A DNA stretch of 64,000 nucleotides, from contig JAFQRY010000021.1 of the NCBI GenBank assembly GCA_017409845.1, forward strand, positions 1 to 64,000. The letters run 5' to 3'. How positions within the stretch are numbered: position 1 is the first letter of the stretch; every line of letters starts with the position of its first letter. Below, one piece after another: positions 25,397-33,879 of the stretch. The notes under the pieces are model-generated. The model made no database searches, was not told the origin of the DNA, and saw only the letters and a list, made by a program, of their open reading frames with translations. The stretch is from Clostridia bacterium (GTDB lineage: Bacteria > Bacillota > Clostridia > Oscillospirales > Acutalibacteraceae). The position numbers and the translations under genes were made by a program.

Positions 25397-25822
25397 ATGA
25401 ATTTAGGTTTATTGGGAACAGCATTGGCTATGGGTATTGCCGCAACAGGCTCTGCAATCGGTATCGGCATTGCAGGTCAGGCATCAATCGGTGCATGGAA
25501 AAAGTGCTACATGAGCAACAAGGCAGCACCCTTCATCCTCACTGTTTTTGCAGGTGCTCCCCTTACACAGACAATCTACGGCTTCCTTCTCATGCAGCAG
25601 ATGACCTCTGCTGATGCTGACCCCGCATTTCTCTTCGGTCTCGGTATTGCTTCGGGTATTGCAATGGCAGTTTCAGCTGTTGTTCAGGGTAAGGCAGGTG
25701 CCGCAGGTGCGGATGCTCTTGCTGAAACGGGCAAAGGCTTCTCTCAGTATATCACGGTTGTCGGTCTTTGCGAAACGGTTGCACTTTTCGCTCTCGTTTT
25801 CAGCATGGTTGCACTCGGATAA
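25397..25822 (+). CDS. atpK: V-type ATPase proteolipid subunit K
   Basis: 141 residues, four membrane helices in two hairpins, the double-hairpin form of the rotor ring. The carboxylate Glu126 (LCETVALF) lies in helix 4. Thr57, Gln58 and Tyr61 (PLTQTIYGF) in helix 2 and Gln97 (VVQGK) in helix 3 correspond in pattern to the sodium ligands of Enterococcus hirae NtpK, so a Na+-translocating enzyme is likely. It is the last gene of the operon, after an AAGGAG site; a strong terminator follows. No gene for subunit F, C or G is present. Confidence 0.93.
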   Translation: MNLGLLGTALAMGIAATGSAIGIGIAGQASIGAWKKCYMSNKAAPFILTVFAGAPLTQTIYGFLLMQQMTSADADPAFLFGLGIASGIAMAVSAVVQGKAGAAGADALAETGKGFSQYITVVGLCETVALFALVFSMVALG

Positions 25823-25840
25823 GAATTCACCCACATACAA

Positions 25841-25880
25841 AAAGAGGCTGTCTTCAAATGAAGACAGCCTCTTTCCTTTT
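25841..25880. terminator. Bidirectional terminator between the V-ATPase operon and the lipase gene
   Basis: An almost uninterrupted 16-bp stem (25841-25856 with 25859-25874) is followed on the plus strand by TCCTTTTT and preceded by A-rich sequence that gives a T tract on the minus strand. It separates two converging transcripts. Confidence 0.88.
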
Positions 25881-25885
25881 TGGTT

Positions 25886-27157
25886 TTAATCGGGAAGAGC
25901 ATTGAGCATTTCACAAAGCTCAATATAGAATTCATGGGTTTCATCGGCAGGTGCAAACAGACCGATTGCCGTGCCGTGATCTCCTCTTTCAACGGGCATA
26001 ACATTCCAGATACCCTTTTCTATGTTTCCGCTTTCAAAGTCTTTGTGCGGTTCATCAATAGGATATTTTGCACTCTCGGTATTAACCAGAGCATCATTCG
26101 CAAGCCAGTCACCGTCATAAACCGTGCCGAGAACGGGATCGGTGAATTTACCTATTCCCATTGCAACAGAGGTAAGATAAATGACGGGATTTGTTCTGAT
26201 ATCGGGCAGCTGAACACCGAGAACATCATGGGTTGTTGAAAAAGCATAAGAGAAATAATAGATATCATCATTGATATCAAGAGTTTCATTCATCTTTTTT
26301 GTGCCCTCGGGAGTAAGGTCATACTGACACGAATCATCCTTGTTTTCAAGAATAAGCTTCAACGCCTTAAAGAACATATCGGCTTTTTCTCCGCCGGGAA
26401 TATCTGTCAGCCCGAACTGCTCAAGATAGAAGTCAACTATTCTGCCGTTGAGATACGATCTGCCGAGAAGACCCGCGTAAATATAGCTGAAGGTCTGAAC
26501 GAAAATATCAAGTCCGAGAAGCTGAAGCGGATAATAAACAGAAGCGCTGTTGTGGGGGGTACATATTGTTGTAACACTCTTGACCCAATCGGATTTACCG
26601 CCCGTGAAAAGCGGTGAAATATCATCTGCAGGGGTTGCGGCCATTTCTTCCGCCGAGCCTTCGCCCAGAAGATGAACAAACATTCTTGCCGTTGTGCCGC
26701 CGAAGCTGTGACCGATAAGATGAACCTGCTCAATCTTTCCGTTTTTGTCGAGCTCACCCCAATCCTTTACAAGGGGCTGATGGAATGTTCTGCCGTATCT
26801 GTCATGATTATGTGCCTTTGCATGAGCTTCTCCGTAGTCAACGGTTGTTCCCGTAAGCTGAGCATAGAGCTCGCAGGCTCTGTCCCATGCACTGCTGAGC
26901 GGTCCCACGGATGCAGAATAGCATTCATATCCTTCGCCGCGGAGATAGTCCATAAGGTCGCCGGTTGTTGCACCCCAGTATGGGATAACACCGTTGATAC
27001 CCTCAGAGCCGCCCCAGCCGTTGAGGCCGTGAATGAAGATAAACGGTTCTTCGTTTTTGGCTTTCCATTTTTCACTTACCGCAACAGCGGAAATACTGAC
27101 GGAAGCAACGAGAATTGCAATTGCAAGAAAAAAACTGATAAAACGGTTTGCTTTCAT
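25886..27157 (-). CDS. Secreted lipase, staphylococcal/thermoalkalophilic type
   Basis: 423 residues from MKANRFISFFLAIAI with GGAAG upstream; a further ATG seven codons earlier is less well placed. A signal peptide covers about 1-27. The alpha/beta-hydrolase core shows FIFIHGLNGWGG (oxyanion loop) and Ser151 in HLIGHSFGGTTARM. Probable Asp355 is in LANDALVNT and probable His394 in ERGDHGTAI. The segment DYGEAHAKAHNHDRYGRTF is diagnostic of the Staphylococcus/Geobacillus lipase family, which also carries zinc and calcium sites. It is expected to hydrolyse triacylglycerols or phospholipids outside the cell. Confidence 0.9.
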   Translation of the reverse strand: MKANRFISFFLAIAILVASVSISAVAVSEKWKAKNEEPFIFIHGLNGWGGSEGINGVIPYWGATTGDLMDYLRGEGYECYSASVGPLSSAWDRACELYAQLTGTTVDYGEAHAKAHNHDRYGRTFHQPLVKDWGELDKNGKIEQVHLIGHSFGGTTARMFVHLLGEGSAEEMAATPADDISPLFTGGKSDWVKSVTTICTPHNSASVYYPLQLLGLDIFVQTFSYIYAGLLGRSYLNGRIVDFYLEQFGLTDIPGGEKADMFFKALKLILENKDDSCQYDLTPEGTKKMNETLDINDDIYYFSYAFSTTHDVLGVQLPDIRTNPVIYLTSVAMGIGKFTDPVLGTVYDGDWLANDALVNTESAKYPIDEPHKDFESGNIEKGIWNVMPVERGDHGTAIGLFAPADETHEFYIELCEMLNALPD

Positions 27158-27219
27158 AATCACACTTCCTTTCAACATGACAATATTGAATTATACGAGT
27201 GTTAAAATTTTGTTAAGCT

Positions 27220-28440
27220 TCAGTTAAGATTACCGACTTTTCTTATAATAGCCGCAAGCTCATCGGTATCCATAATTCTGGGAACGGGATAAAGAGGATT
27301 ACCTTCTTTGTTTGCACGCTGAGCAATCGTTGCAACATCCTTTTCCTGAAGAACATCAAGATGCTCGGGAATGTTGAGAAGCTTGTTGAGCTCCCTGACC
27401 TTTGCGATAAAGAGCTCAGCCTTCTGAGCTTCGCTCATGCCTGCAGTCTCAAGTCCTGCAATATCAGCAAGCTTTGCAAGAGGCTTGTGAGCGGTTTCAC
27501 CGAATGCATCAAGAACATAAGGAAGTATAACGGCATTTGCAAGACCGTGAGGTGTTCCGTACATACCGCCGAAATTATGGGCGATTGCATGAACATAGCC
27601 GACATATGCTCTTGTGAATGCAATACCTGCAAGATAAGATGCTTCAAGCATATTTTCTCTTGCAACGATATCCTTACCGTTTTCGTAAACCTTAAGAATA
27701 TTTTCAAAAATCATTTTTGTTGCCTTCTCGGCAGCAGCAGCGGTATCCTTGGTGTTGCTGTGTCCGATATAAGCTTCAACAGCGTGGGTAAGAGCATCCA
27801 TACCTGTTGTTGAAGTGATGTGAGGAGGCAGACCTACAGTAAGCTCAGGATCAAGAACAGCATACTTGGGACGGAGAACGGGATCCTGAAGAGCATATTT
27901 TTCATGGGTCGTGGGATCGGAAACAACGGCTGCAATTGTTGTTTCTGAGCCTGTACCTGCAGTTGTAGGAACGGCATAGATTGTGGGAAGCTTCTTGAGA
28001 ATCTTGAGAGTGCCTCTCATCTTCTGAACACTTGTTTTGGGTCGTGCGATTCTTGCTGCCGCAACCTTTGCACAGTCCATGGGTGAACCGCCGCCGAATG
28101 CGATAACCGCAGAGCACTTGTTATCAACATAAAGCTGTCTTGCTTCTTCGATGTTATTGATGGTGGGATTGGGCTGGGTGCCGTCATAAACCGCATACTT
28201 AACGCCTGACTTTTCAAGACCTTCAAAAAGCCCGTCAAGAAGATGAAGACCCATAAGGCCCTTATCGGTAACAACAAGAACGCTGTTATGACCGTTTGCC
28301 TTAACAACCTCGGGAAGCTTTTTAACGCTGCCCGCACCCTTTACAAGCTCGGGTTCTTTCCAGTTAAGGAAATTGACTGCTACTCTGAAAATGCCCTGAT
28401 AGGTTCTGCAATAAGCTTTAAAAAGTTTTGATGCTGCCAA
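27220..28440 (-). CDS. Iron-containing alcohol dehydrogenase
   Basis: 406 residues from a TTG preceded by GAGG at 8 bases; no ATG is available near the N-terminus. Family III signatures are present: VIAFGGGSPMDCAKVAAARI (NAD binding), AVPTTAGTGSETT, GMDALTHAVEAYIG and the C-terminal metal-binding part YVHAIAHNFGGMYGTPHGLANA. It reduces an aldehyde or ketone, or oxidises the alcohol, with NAD(P)H. The substrate cannot be read; such enzymes support fermentation. It is a single-gene transcript with an extended -10 promoter. Confidence 0.92.
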   Translation of the reverse strand: MAASKLFKAYCRTYQGIFRVAVNFLNWKEPELVKGAGSVKKLPEVVKANGHNSVLVVTDKGLMGLHLLDGLFEGLEKSGVKYAVYDGTQPNPTINNIEEARQLYVDNKCSAVIAFGGGSPMDCAKVAAARIARPKTSVQKMRGTLKILKKLPTIYAVPTTAGTGSETTIAAVVSDPTTHEKYALQDPVLRPKYAVLDPELTVGLPPHITSTTGMDALTHAVEAYIGHSNTKDTAAAAEKATKMIFENILKVYENGKDIVARENMLEASYLAGIAFTRAYVGYVHAIAHNFGGMYGTPHGLANAVILPYVLDAFGETAHKPLAKLADIAGLETAGMSEAQKAELFIAKVRELNKLLNIPEHLDVLQEKDVATIAQRANKEGNPLYPVPRIMDTDELAAIIRKVGNLN

Positions 28441-28479
28441 AATAATTACCTCAATTCGTTAAATATTTTTACATATTAA

Positions 28480-28508
28480 AGTATATCACACAAATTTTGA
28501 TAACGCAA
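28480..28508 (-). promoter_or_regulatory. Promoter of the alcohol dehydrogenase gene
   Basis: On the minus strand TTGCGT (28503-28508), a 17-base spacer and TATACT (28480-28485), with TGA before the -10. Confidence 0.5.
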
Positions 28509-28548
28509 TAGAAACATATCTGATTTTGTAACACCTGAGAAATTTATA

Positions 28549-28576
28549 TTGCAAAATAAATATATAATGATATAAT
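28549..28576 (+). promoter_or_regulatory. Promoter of the GH5 gene
   Basis: TTGCAA (28549-28554), a 16-base spacer and consensus TATAAT (28571-28576), 33 bases before the GH5 start. It is divergent from the alcohol dehydrogenase promoter. Confidence 0.55.
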
Positions 28577-28609
28577 TAATATGGAATATTTTTGAAAGGA
28601 TGCTATAAT

Positions 28610-30091
28610 ATGCTGAAAATCTCAACATCCGGAACCCGTTTTGTTGACTCCGAAGGAAGGCAGAGAATTTTCAACGGTATGAACCTCTGCGATAAGGGCT
28701 ACAATAAGTCAGAGGGTGAAAGAAGAACATATGATGTTCCGTTTGACGAAAGCCTGATTTCAACGCTGAGCAAAAACGGCTTCAACATTATCCGCCTCGG
28801 TCTTACCTGGGATGCGGTTGAGCCCCAGCCCGGTCAGTATAACGAAGAATATCTTGATAAAATCCAGAAAGTTGCCGACCTTTGTGCAAAATACGGTATT
28901 TATTTCTACCTTGACATGCACCAGGATTTATATGCAGGATTTTATGAAACCGCAGGCGACGGTGCACCCGAATGGGCATGTCTTACCGACGGTGCAAAGT
29001 TCAAAAAAACCAAGCTCGTCTGGGCAGAAGGATATTTCTGGGGAAAGGCAGTTCACAACTGCTTTGACAACTTCTGGGCAAACAAGGAATATAACGGAGT
29101 TCCCCTGCAGACATACTTCTGCAATATGTGGAAGCATGTTGCCGAGCGTTTCAAGGATCATCCTGCCCTTTTCGGCTTTGATGTTCTCAACGAACCCTTC
29201 CCCGGCAGCGACGGAGGCAAGGTTTTCAGAAATCTTATTATAAATGTTGCAAAAACGGTATTAACCGACAAACGCTGCAAGAAGCTTGAAATGCTTAAAA
29301 ATCTCGTTTCGGGAAATGTCATTAAATGCCTTGACCCGTTTGATGACCCCTCACTTTTCCGCAAGGTAACAAGTGCAGGCGATTCACTCATCAGAAAATT
29401 CGATACGGGTGCATACTCCGAATTTATAAACAGAACCGCAAAAGCAATCAGAGAGGTTACGGATAACGGCATTATCATCATGGAAAACAGCTATTATTCC
29501 AACCTCGGCATCCCTTATTCAGCTCCTGCGGTCAACTACGACGGAAAGCGTGAAGAAAAGCTCTGCTTTGCTCCTCATGCATATGACCTCATGGTTGATA
29601 CTCCCGCATATAAATATGCAAGCAACAACCGTGTCGGTTCAATCTTTGACGAGCACAGACGCTCGCAGGAAAGACTCGGAGTCCCCCTTATTGTCGGCGA
29701 ATGGGGCGGTCAGTCGGAAGGAACAGACTGGCTTTATCACATTGACTATCTTCTTGACAAGTTTGACGGCTATCAGTGGGGTCAGACCTACTGGGCATAC
29801 TATGACGGTCTGCTTGAAAATCCCATTATGTCATGTCTTGTCAGAACCGCACCCGTTGCTGTCTGCGGAACAATCGAAAACTACGCTTTTGACAGAAAGA
29901 ACGGTCTTTTTGCTCTCACCTACAATCAGGATAAGGAGTATTCCGTTCCTACCGAAATATTTATTCACAAAGAATACAAAGAAATCAGATGCGACGGCGA
30001 ATATACCGTTGAGCCCGTAAACGAAAACGGTGCCACCATGCTCAGAATCACGGCAGCACCGGGTAAACACACGGTTACTATAAAATTTTAA
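28610..30091 (+). CDS. Glycoside hydrolase family 5, endoglycoceramidase-like
   Basis: 493 residues from MLKISTSGTRFVD after AAAGGA; an earlier start six codons upstream is unsupported. The GH5 barrel shows IRLGLTWDAVEP, YLDMHQDLYAG and GDGAPEWA, the last two typical of endoglycoceramidase-like members. Glu195 in DVLNEPFPG should be the acid/base and Glu364 in IVGEWGGQ the nucleophile. A C-terminal beta-sandwich of about 90 residues follows. There is no signal peptide, so it probably acts inside the cell on imported oligosaccharides or glycolipid-derived glycosides. Its stop overlaps that of radC by 3 to 4 bases. Confidence 0.88.
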   Translation: MLKISTSGTRFVDSEGRQRIFNGMNLCDKGYNKSEGERRTYDVPFDESLISTLSKNGFNIIRLGLTWDAVEPQPGQYNEEYLDKIQKVADLCAKYGIYFYLDMHQDLYAGFYETAGDGAPEWACLTDGAKFKKTKLVWAEGYFWGKAVHNCFDNFWANKEYNGVPLQTYFCNMWKHVAERFKDHPALFGFDVLNEPFPGSDGGKVFRNLIINVAKTVLTDKRCKKLEMLKNLVSGNVIKCLDPFDDPSLFRKVTSAGDSLIRKFDTGAYSEFINRTAKAIREVTDNGIIIMENSYYSNLGIPYSAPAVNYDGKREEKLCFAPHAYDLMVDTPAYKYASNNRVGSIFDEHRRSQERLGVPLIVGEWGGQSEGTDWLYHIDYLLDKFDGYQWGQTYWAYYDGLLENPIMSCLVRTAPVAVCGTIENYAFDRKNGLFALTYNQDKEYSVPTEIFIHKEYKEIRCDGEYTVEPVNENGATMLRITAAPGKHTVTIKF

Positions 30092-30801
30092 ATAAAGAGA
30101 TAGCTGAATTTCTCAATTGATGCAAGCGAAAGGGCTTCATCCCCTGCAATTATGAAATGATCTGAAAGCCTTATTCCGACCGGCGTAAGAATGCTTGCAA
30201 ATTCATATGTCAGCTCGAGATCGGCCTTTGAAGGAACGGCAATGCCGTTGGGATGATTATGTGCAAAGATGATTTTATCCGCATGATTTCTCAGTGCGGT
30301 TTCAAGCATTGTTCTTTTATCCACTACCACAGTTCCGGAGGAGCCCTCACCCAGCTTGCAGCAATTGATGAGATTGCCTACGCCGTCAAGGCAGAGCATA
30401 TAGAAAACTTCGGTTTTGCAGCCGTAATATTTCTTGACAAGATAATCGTTTACCGCCTCGGCAGTGCTGAGATTTATCTTCTTTTTATCGGTCATACCCT
30501 CAATATATCTGCGGCAGATTCCGGGAACAAGCGACAAAAGCAATGCCGAGCTTTCGCCCACACCCTCTACCTCGGCAAGACGTTCATAGGATGCATCAAA
30601 AACGCCGTTGAGTGAGCCGAAGGTTTCAATCAGTCTGTGTGCGATTTCGTTTGTATCTTTTCTCGGAATCGAATAAAAAAGCAACAGCTCAAGAAGATTA
30701 TGGTCAGGCATTCCGTCAACGCCTGCTTTTCTGAAGGTTTCACGGACTCTTGCTCTGTGATTCTGATGCAGATTGCTGCTCTTACTCTTCTTTTCGTTCA
30801 C
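30088..30801 (-). CDS. radC: RadC family JAB-domain protein
   Basis: 237 residues from a GTG preceded by GGTGGTG at 6 bases. The N-terminal helix-hairpin-helix region (LNGVFDASYERLAEVEGVGE) is followed by the JAB/MPN domain with the JAMM-type zinc motif HNHPNGIAVPSKADLELT. The family was named from an E. coli repair locus, but its true role is unresolved; many act with mobile elements. It converges on the GH5 gene. Confidence 0.92.
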   Translation of the reverse strand: MNEKKSKSSNLHQNHRARVRETFRKAGVDGMPDHNLLELLLFYSIPRKDTNEIAHRLIETFGSLNGVFDASYERLAEVEGVGESSALLLSLVPGICRRYIEGMTDKKKINLSTAEAVNDYLVKKYYGCKTEVFYMLCLDGVGNLINCCKLGEGSSGTVVVDKRTMLETALRNHADKIIFAHNHPNGIAVPSKADLELTYEFASILTPVGIRLSDHFIIAGDEALSLASIEKFSYLFI

Positions 30802-30903
30802 GGAAACACCACCTTTTCAATTCTGAATCATTATATATCAATTCCGTCGGTTTGAAAAGCTTTTTATTAAATTTTCTTTTTAAAAATTTTCGGGAGGTAA
30901 AAA

Positions 30904-31887
30904 TTGAAAACTTTCACCATTTCAAAAAACGATTCGGGGCAAAGGCTCGACAAATTCATTTCAAAAGCTGTCCCGGCACTTCCCAAATCGCTTATGTATA
31001 AATACATAAGAACCAAAAGAATAAAGGTCAATTCAAAACGCAGCGACATTTCAACAAAGCTTTGCGAAAACGATGTTGTTGATATGTATATCAATGACGA
31101 ATTCTTTGCACCTGCAGACGAGCACTATGATTTTCTTTCGGCATCAAAGAATATAGATATTGTTTATGAGGATGAAAATATAGTTCTTCTTAATAAAAAG
31201 GTCGGACTTCTGTCACATCCGGATGAAACGGAATACAATGATACCCTGATTACAAGGCTCAAAAGATATCTGTATGAAAAGGGCGACTACAACCCGAAGG
31301 ATGAAAATTCATTTGCTCCCGCTCTTGTCAACAGAATAGACCGCAACACGGGCGGAATAGTTATTGCCGCAAAAAACGCTGAAAGCCTGAGAATTCTCAA
31401 CAAAAAGCTCAAGGACAGAGAAATGGAAAAATATTATCTCTGTGTTGTTCACGGATATCTTAAGAAAAAAAGCGGTACGCTCACGGGCTGGCTTATCAAG
31501 GATGAAAAGAAAAACAGAGTTGATGTTTTCAAATCCGAAAAACCGGGAGCAAAAGAAATCCGCACAAAATATGAGGTTATAAGCGAAAAGGACGGTCTGA
31601 GTCTTGTTGAAATCGAGCTTCTGACAGGAAGGACTCACCAGATAAGAGCACATTTTGCAAGCATCGGTCATCCCCTGCTCGGTGACGGAAAATACGGCAC
31701 CAACGAGCTCAACAAAAGTCTCGGATACAAAAAACAGTTTCTTTATTCATACAGACTCAAGTTCACATTTGAAACAGAAGCAGGCTGTCTTGAATACCTT
31801 AACGGCAAAAGCTTCGAGGTAAGCGACGTCTGGTTCCGCACCGAATTTCTCAGCGGAAGCCTTACATCGGGCATAAAAAACAAATAA
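30904..31887 (+). CDS. RluA-family pseudouridine synthase
   Basis: 327 residues from a TTG after GGGAGG; no ATG lies nearby. An N-terminal S4 RNA-binding domain (about 12-70, FISKAVPALPKSLMYKYIRT, then KRIKVN) precedes the synthase domain. Its catalytic motif reads NRIDRNTGGIVIAAK (family HRLDxxTSG), and LLTGRTHQIRAHFASIGHP is also typical. It modifies uridines in 23S rRNA or tRNA. The exact target cannot be told apart among RluC, RluD and their relatives. Confidence 0.9.
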   Translation: MKTFTISKNDSGQRLDKFISKAVPALPKSLMYKYIRTKRIKVNSKRSDISTKLCENDVVDMYINDEFFAPADEHYDFLSASKNIDIVYEDENIVLLNKKVGLLSHPDETEYNDTLITRLKRYLYEKGDYNPKDENSFAPALVNRIDRNTGGIVIAAKNAESLRILNKKLKDREMEKYYLCVVHGYLKKKSGTLTGWLIKDEKKNRVDVFKSEKPGAKEIRTKYEVISEKDGLSLVEIELLTGRTHQIRAHFASIGHPLLGDGKYGTNELNKSLGYKKQFLYSYRLKFTFETEAGCLEYLNGKSFEVSDVWFRTEFLSGSLTSGIKNK

Positions 31888-31921
31888 AAAGCAAATATAT
31901 TATAAATTTTTATAAAAAAGC

Positions 31922-31948
31922 TTGTAAAATCTTTAAAAATAGTATAAT
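31922..31948 (+). promoter_or_regulatory. Possible promoter of the foldase gene
   Basis: TTGTAA (31922-31927) and consensus TATAAT (31943-31948) with a short 15-base spacer, 65 bases upstream of the foldase start. The -10 is convincing and the -35 weak. Confidence 0.45.
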
Positions 31949-32013
31949 ATATATTCATTATGCTGATTTTGTTCGCTCAGCATTAAAACATAACAGAAAA
32001 GGAATGAACACAA

Positions 32014-33693
32014 ATGGCAAAAAATGAAAGCACAAAGAGCAAAGCTGAAGTTTATCGCGAGGAGCGAAAAGCAAGAATTGCCAATGCTGCAAAAAAGAAT
32101 GCCAAGAGCATTGAAAAAAGAAATTCATTTGCAAAAATAGCCAAGAAGGCTGTTGCAATCATCCTTGCAGTTGCAATCGTCGGCGGCATCGCATGGAAAA
32201 CCATTGACGAGCTCGGCGTTATCGAAAGATTTGCAACCGCAGTCACAATCGGCGATGAAAAGATCTCCGCCGCACAGTTCAACTATTACTTCTCAAGCCA
32301 GTATAGCCAGATGGTTTCTCAGGCTAATTATTACTCACAGACATACGGCTATGACATCGGCTTCGACACAACCGTTCCTCCCGATGAACAGAAAACAACC
32401 GATGCTGAAGGTAATGAAACAACCTGGAGCGAAGTAATCAAGGATAACGCTGTGGATTATGCTCAGTTTGTTGAAGCATATTACGGTGAAGCAGTTGCCA
32501 ACGATTACAAGCTTGATGAAGAAGCTCAGGCAGAGGTTGACGAGCTTATCGAAAACTACAGAACTCAGGCTGCAACCAATAATTATTCTCTCAACGCATT
32601 CCTCAGACAGAATTTCGGCCCCGGCTTCAACGAAAAAGCCTTCACCGAGCAGATCACCAAGGAATACCTTGCAGAAAACTACTATTCAGACAAGCAGACA
32701 GCTCTTGCTGACGGCATTACCGATGATGTAATCAAGGCTGAATACGAAGCAAACAGAAAGAAATATGACTATACCGATATCCGCTATTATTCATTTACCT
32801 TTACAACTCTCAAGGGTAACGAAGGCGAAACAGAAGAACAGCTCAAGGCACGCCAGAAGGCAGAAAACGATAAGGTTATCGCAGAAGCTAAGGCAGTTTA
32901 TGATAAGGTAACAAACGAAGCTACTCTTATCTCCGCTGTTAAGGAATACAAAAACAAGGATGTCGAAAAGCCCTCAGATACAGACTACACAACTCTCACA
33001 AAGAACGCACAGTACGATGCAGTTGTTACCGCTGTTTCCGAAAAAGGTGCTGACTGGGCATTTGATGCAGCCCGTAAGGTCGGCGACAAGACAATGATTA
33101 CCGGCGATAAGGCTGTTTATATCATCGTTACCGTTAATCCCCTCTATTCAATGAACAGTGTTGACGTTCGTCACTGCCTTATCAAATTTGATGCTGCAGA
33201 CGAAAACAATGTTACCGAAGCAGAAAAGAAAGCAGCACACGCTGAAGCTAAAGCTCTTTACGATTCATTCATGGCAGGCGACAAGAGTGAAGAAGCCTTC
33301 ACAAAGCTTGCTACTGAAAACACAGAAGACGAAGGCTCAGCTGCAACAGGCGGTCTTTATGAAGGCATCAGAATCAGCGACAGCTATGTTGAGCCTTTTG
33401 AAGCCTGGAGCTTTGATCCCGCAAGAAAAGCAGGCGACTGCGGAATAATCGAAACAGAATACGGCTATCACATCATGTATTTTGTAAGTGACAACACCGA
33501 TGACCTTGACTGGAAAAACACCATCAAGGCTTCAAAGGGTTCGGAAGCCTTCACCGAATATCAGGAAAAGCTCCTTGCAGATGACGGTGCATACAAAGTT
33601 ACTGCTAACGATACATGGACAAACCACGCTGCAAATGATTACTGCGACAGAATCAGAAAGAATAATGCATATTCAGCAGCTTACGGTGCATAA
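32014..33693 (+). CDS. Membrane-anchored parvulin-type peptidyl-prolyl isomerase (PrsA/SurA-like foldase)
   Basis: 559 residues. A Lys-rich cytoplasmic N-terminus of about 45 residues precedes a single membrane segment (about 46-65), so most of the chain is outside the membrane. The SurA_N-like helical chaperone region (about 80-250) contains AAQFNYYFSSQYSQMV. The parvulin domain (about 385-495) shows VDVRHCLIKFDAADE, GSAATGGLYEG and ETEYGYHIMYFV. Such foldases help secreted proteins fold, and the window encodes several large ones. GGAA lies upstream of the ATG. Confidence 0.85.
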   Translation: MAKNESTKSKAEVYREERKARIANAAKKNAKSIEKRNSFAKIAKKAVAIILAVAIVGGIAWKTIDELGVIERFATAVTIGDEKISAAQFNYYFSSQYSQMVSQANYYSQTYGYDIGFDTTVPPDEQKTTDAEGNETTWSEVIKDNAVDYAQFVEAYYGEAVANDYKLDEEAQAEVDELIENYRTQAATNNYSLNAFLRQNFGPGFNEKAFTEQITKEYLAENYYSDKQTALADGITDDVIKAEYEANRKKYDYTDIRYYSFTFTTLKGNEGETEEQLKARQKAENDKVIAEAKAVYDKVTNEATLISAVKEYKNKDVEKPSDTDYTTLTKNAQYDAVVTAVSEKGADWAFDAARKVGDKTMITGDKAVYIIVTVNPLYSMNSVDVRHCLIKFDAADENNVTEAEKKAAHAEAKALYDSFMAGDKSEEAFTKLATENTEDEGSAATGGLYEGIRISDSYVEPFEAWSFDPARKAGDCGIIETEYGYHIMYFVSDNTDDLDWKNTIKASKGSEAFTEYQEKLLADDGAYKVTANDTWTNHAANDYCDRIRKNNAYSAAYGA

Positions 33694-33695
33694 GA

Positions 33696-33872
33696 GATTG
33701 CCTCTGCAAGCGAAGAACAAAAGAAACTGAATAAAAAACAAGCGACTTACATTGAATTTTATCTTTGTAAGTCGCTATTATTTTTTATTTCCTTTTAGCT
33801 CTTTTCCCGAACTCGATGTATACTCATACCTTCGTTCGGTAAAAAGAGCTTATTCATCTTGCAGAGACAATC
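33696..33872. repeat. Near-perfect 15-base inverted repeat enclosing 147 bases
   Basis: GATTGCCTCTGCAAG (33696-33710) is the reverse complement, with one mismatch, of CTTGCAGAGACAATC (33858-33872). The enclosed non-coding segment contains the terminator at 33742. It could be a small mobile element or a long-range RNA stem; no target-site duplication was identified. Confidence 0.4.
33742..33788 (+). terminator. Rho-independent terminator after the foldase gene
   Basis: 10-bp perfect stem (GCGACTTACA at 33742-33751, TGTAAGTCGC at 33766-33775), a 14-base loop and the T-rich tail TATTATTTTTTATTT. Confidence 0.88.
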
Positions 33873-33879
33873 CCCTGAC

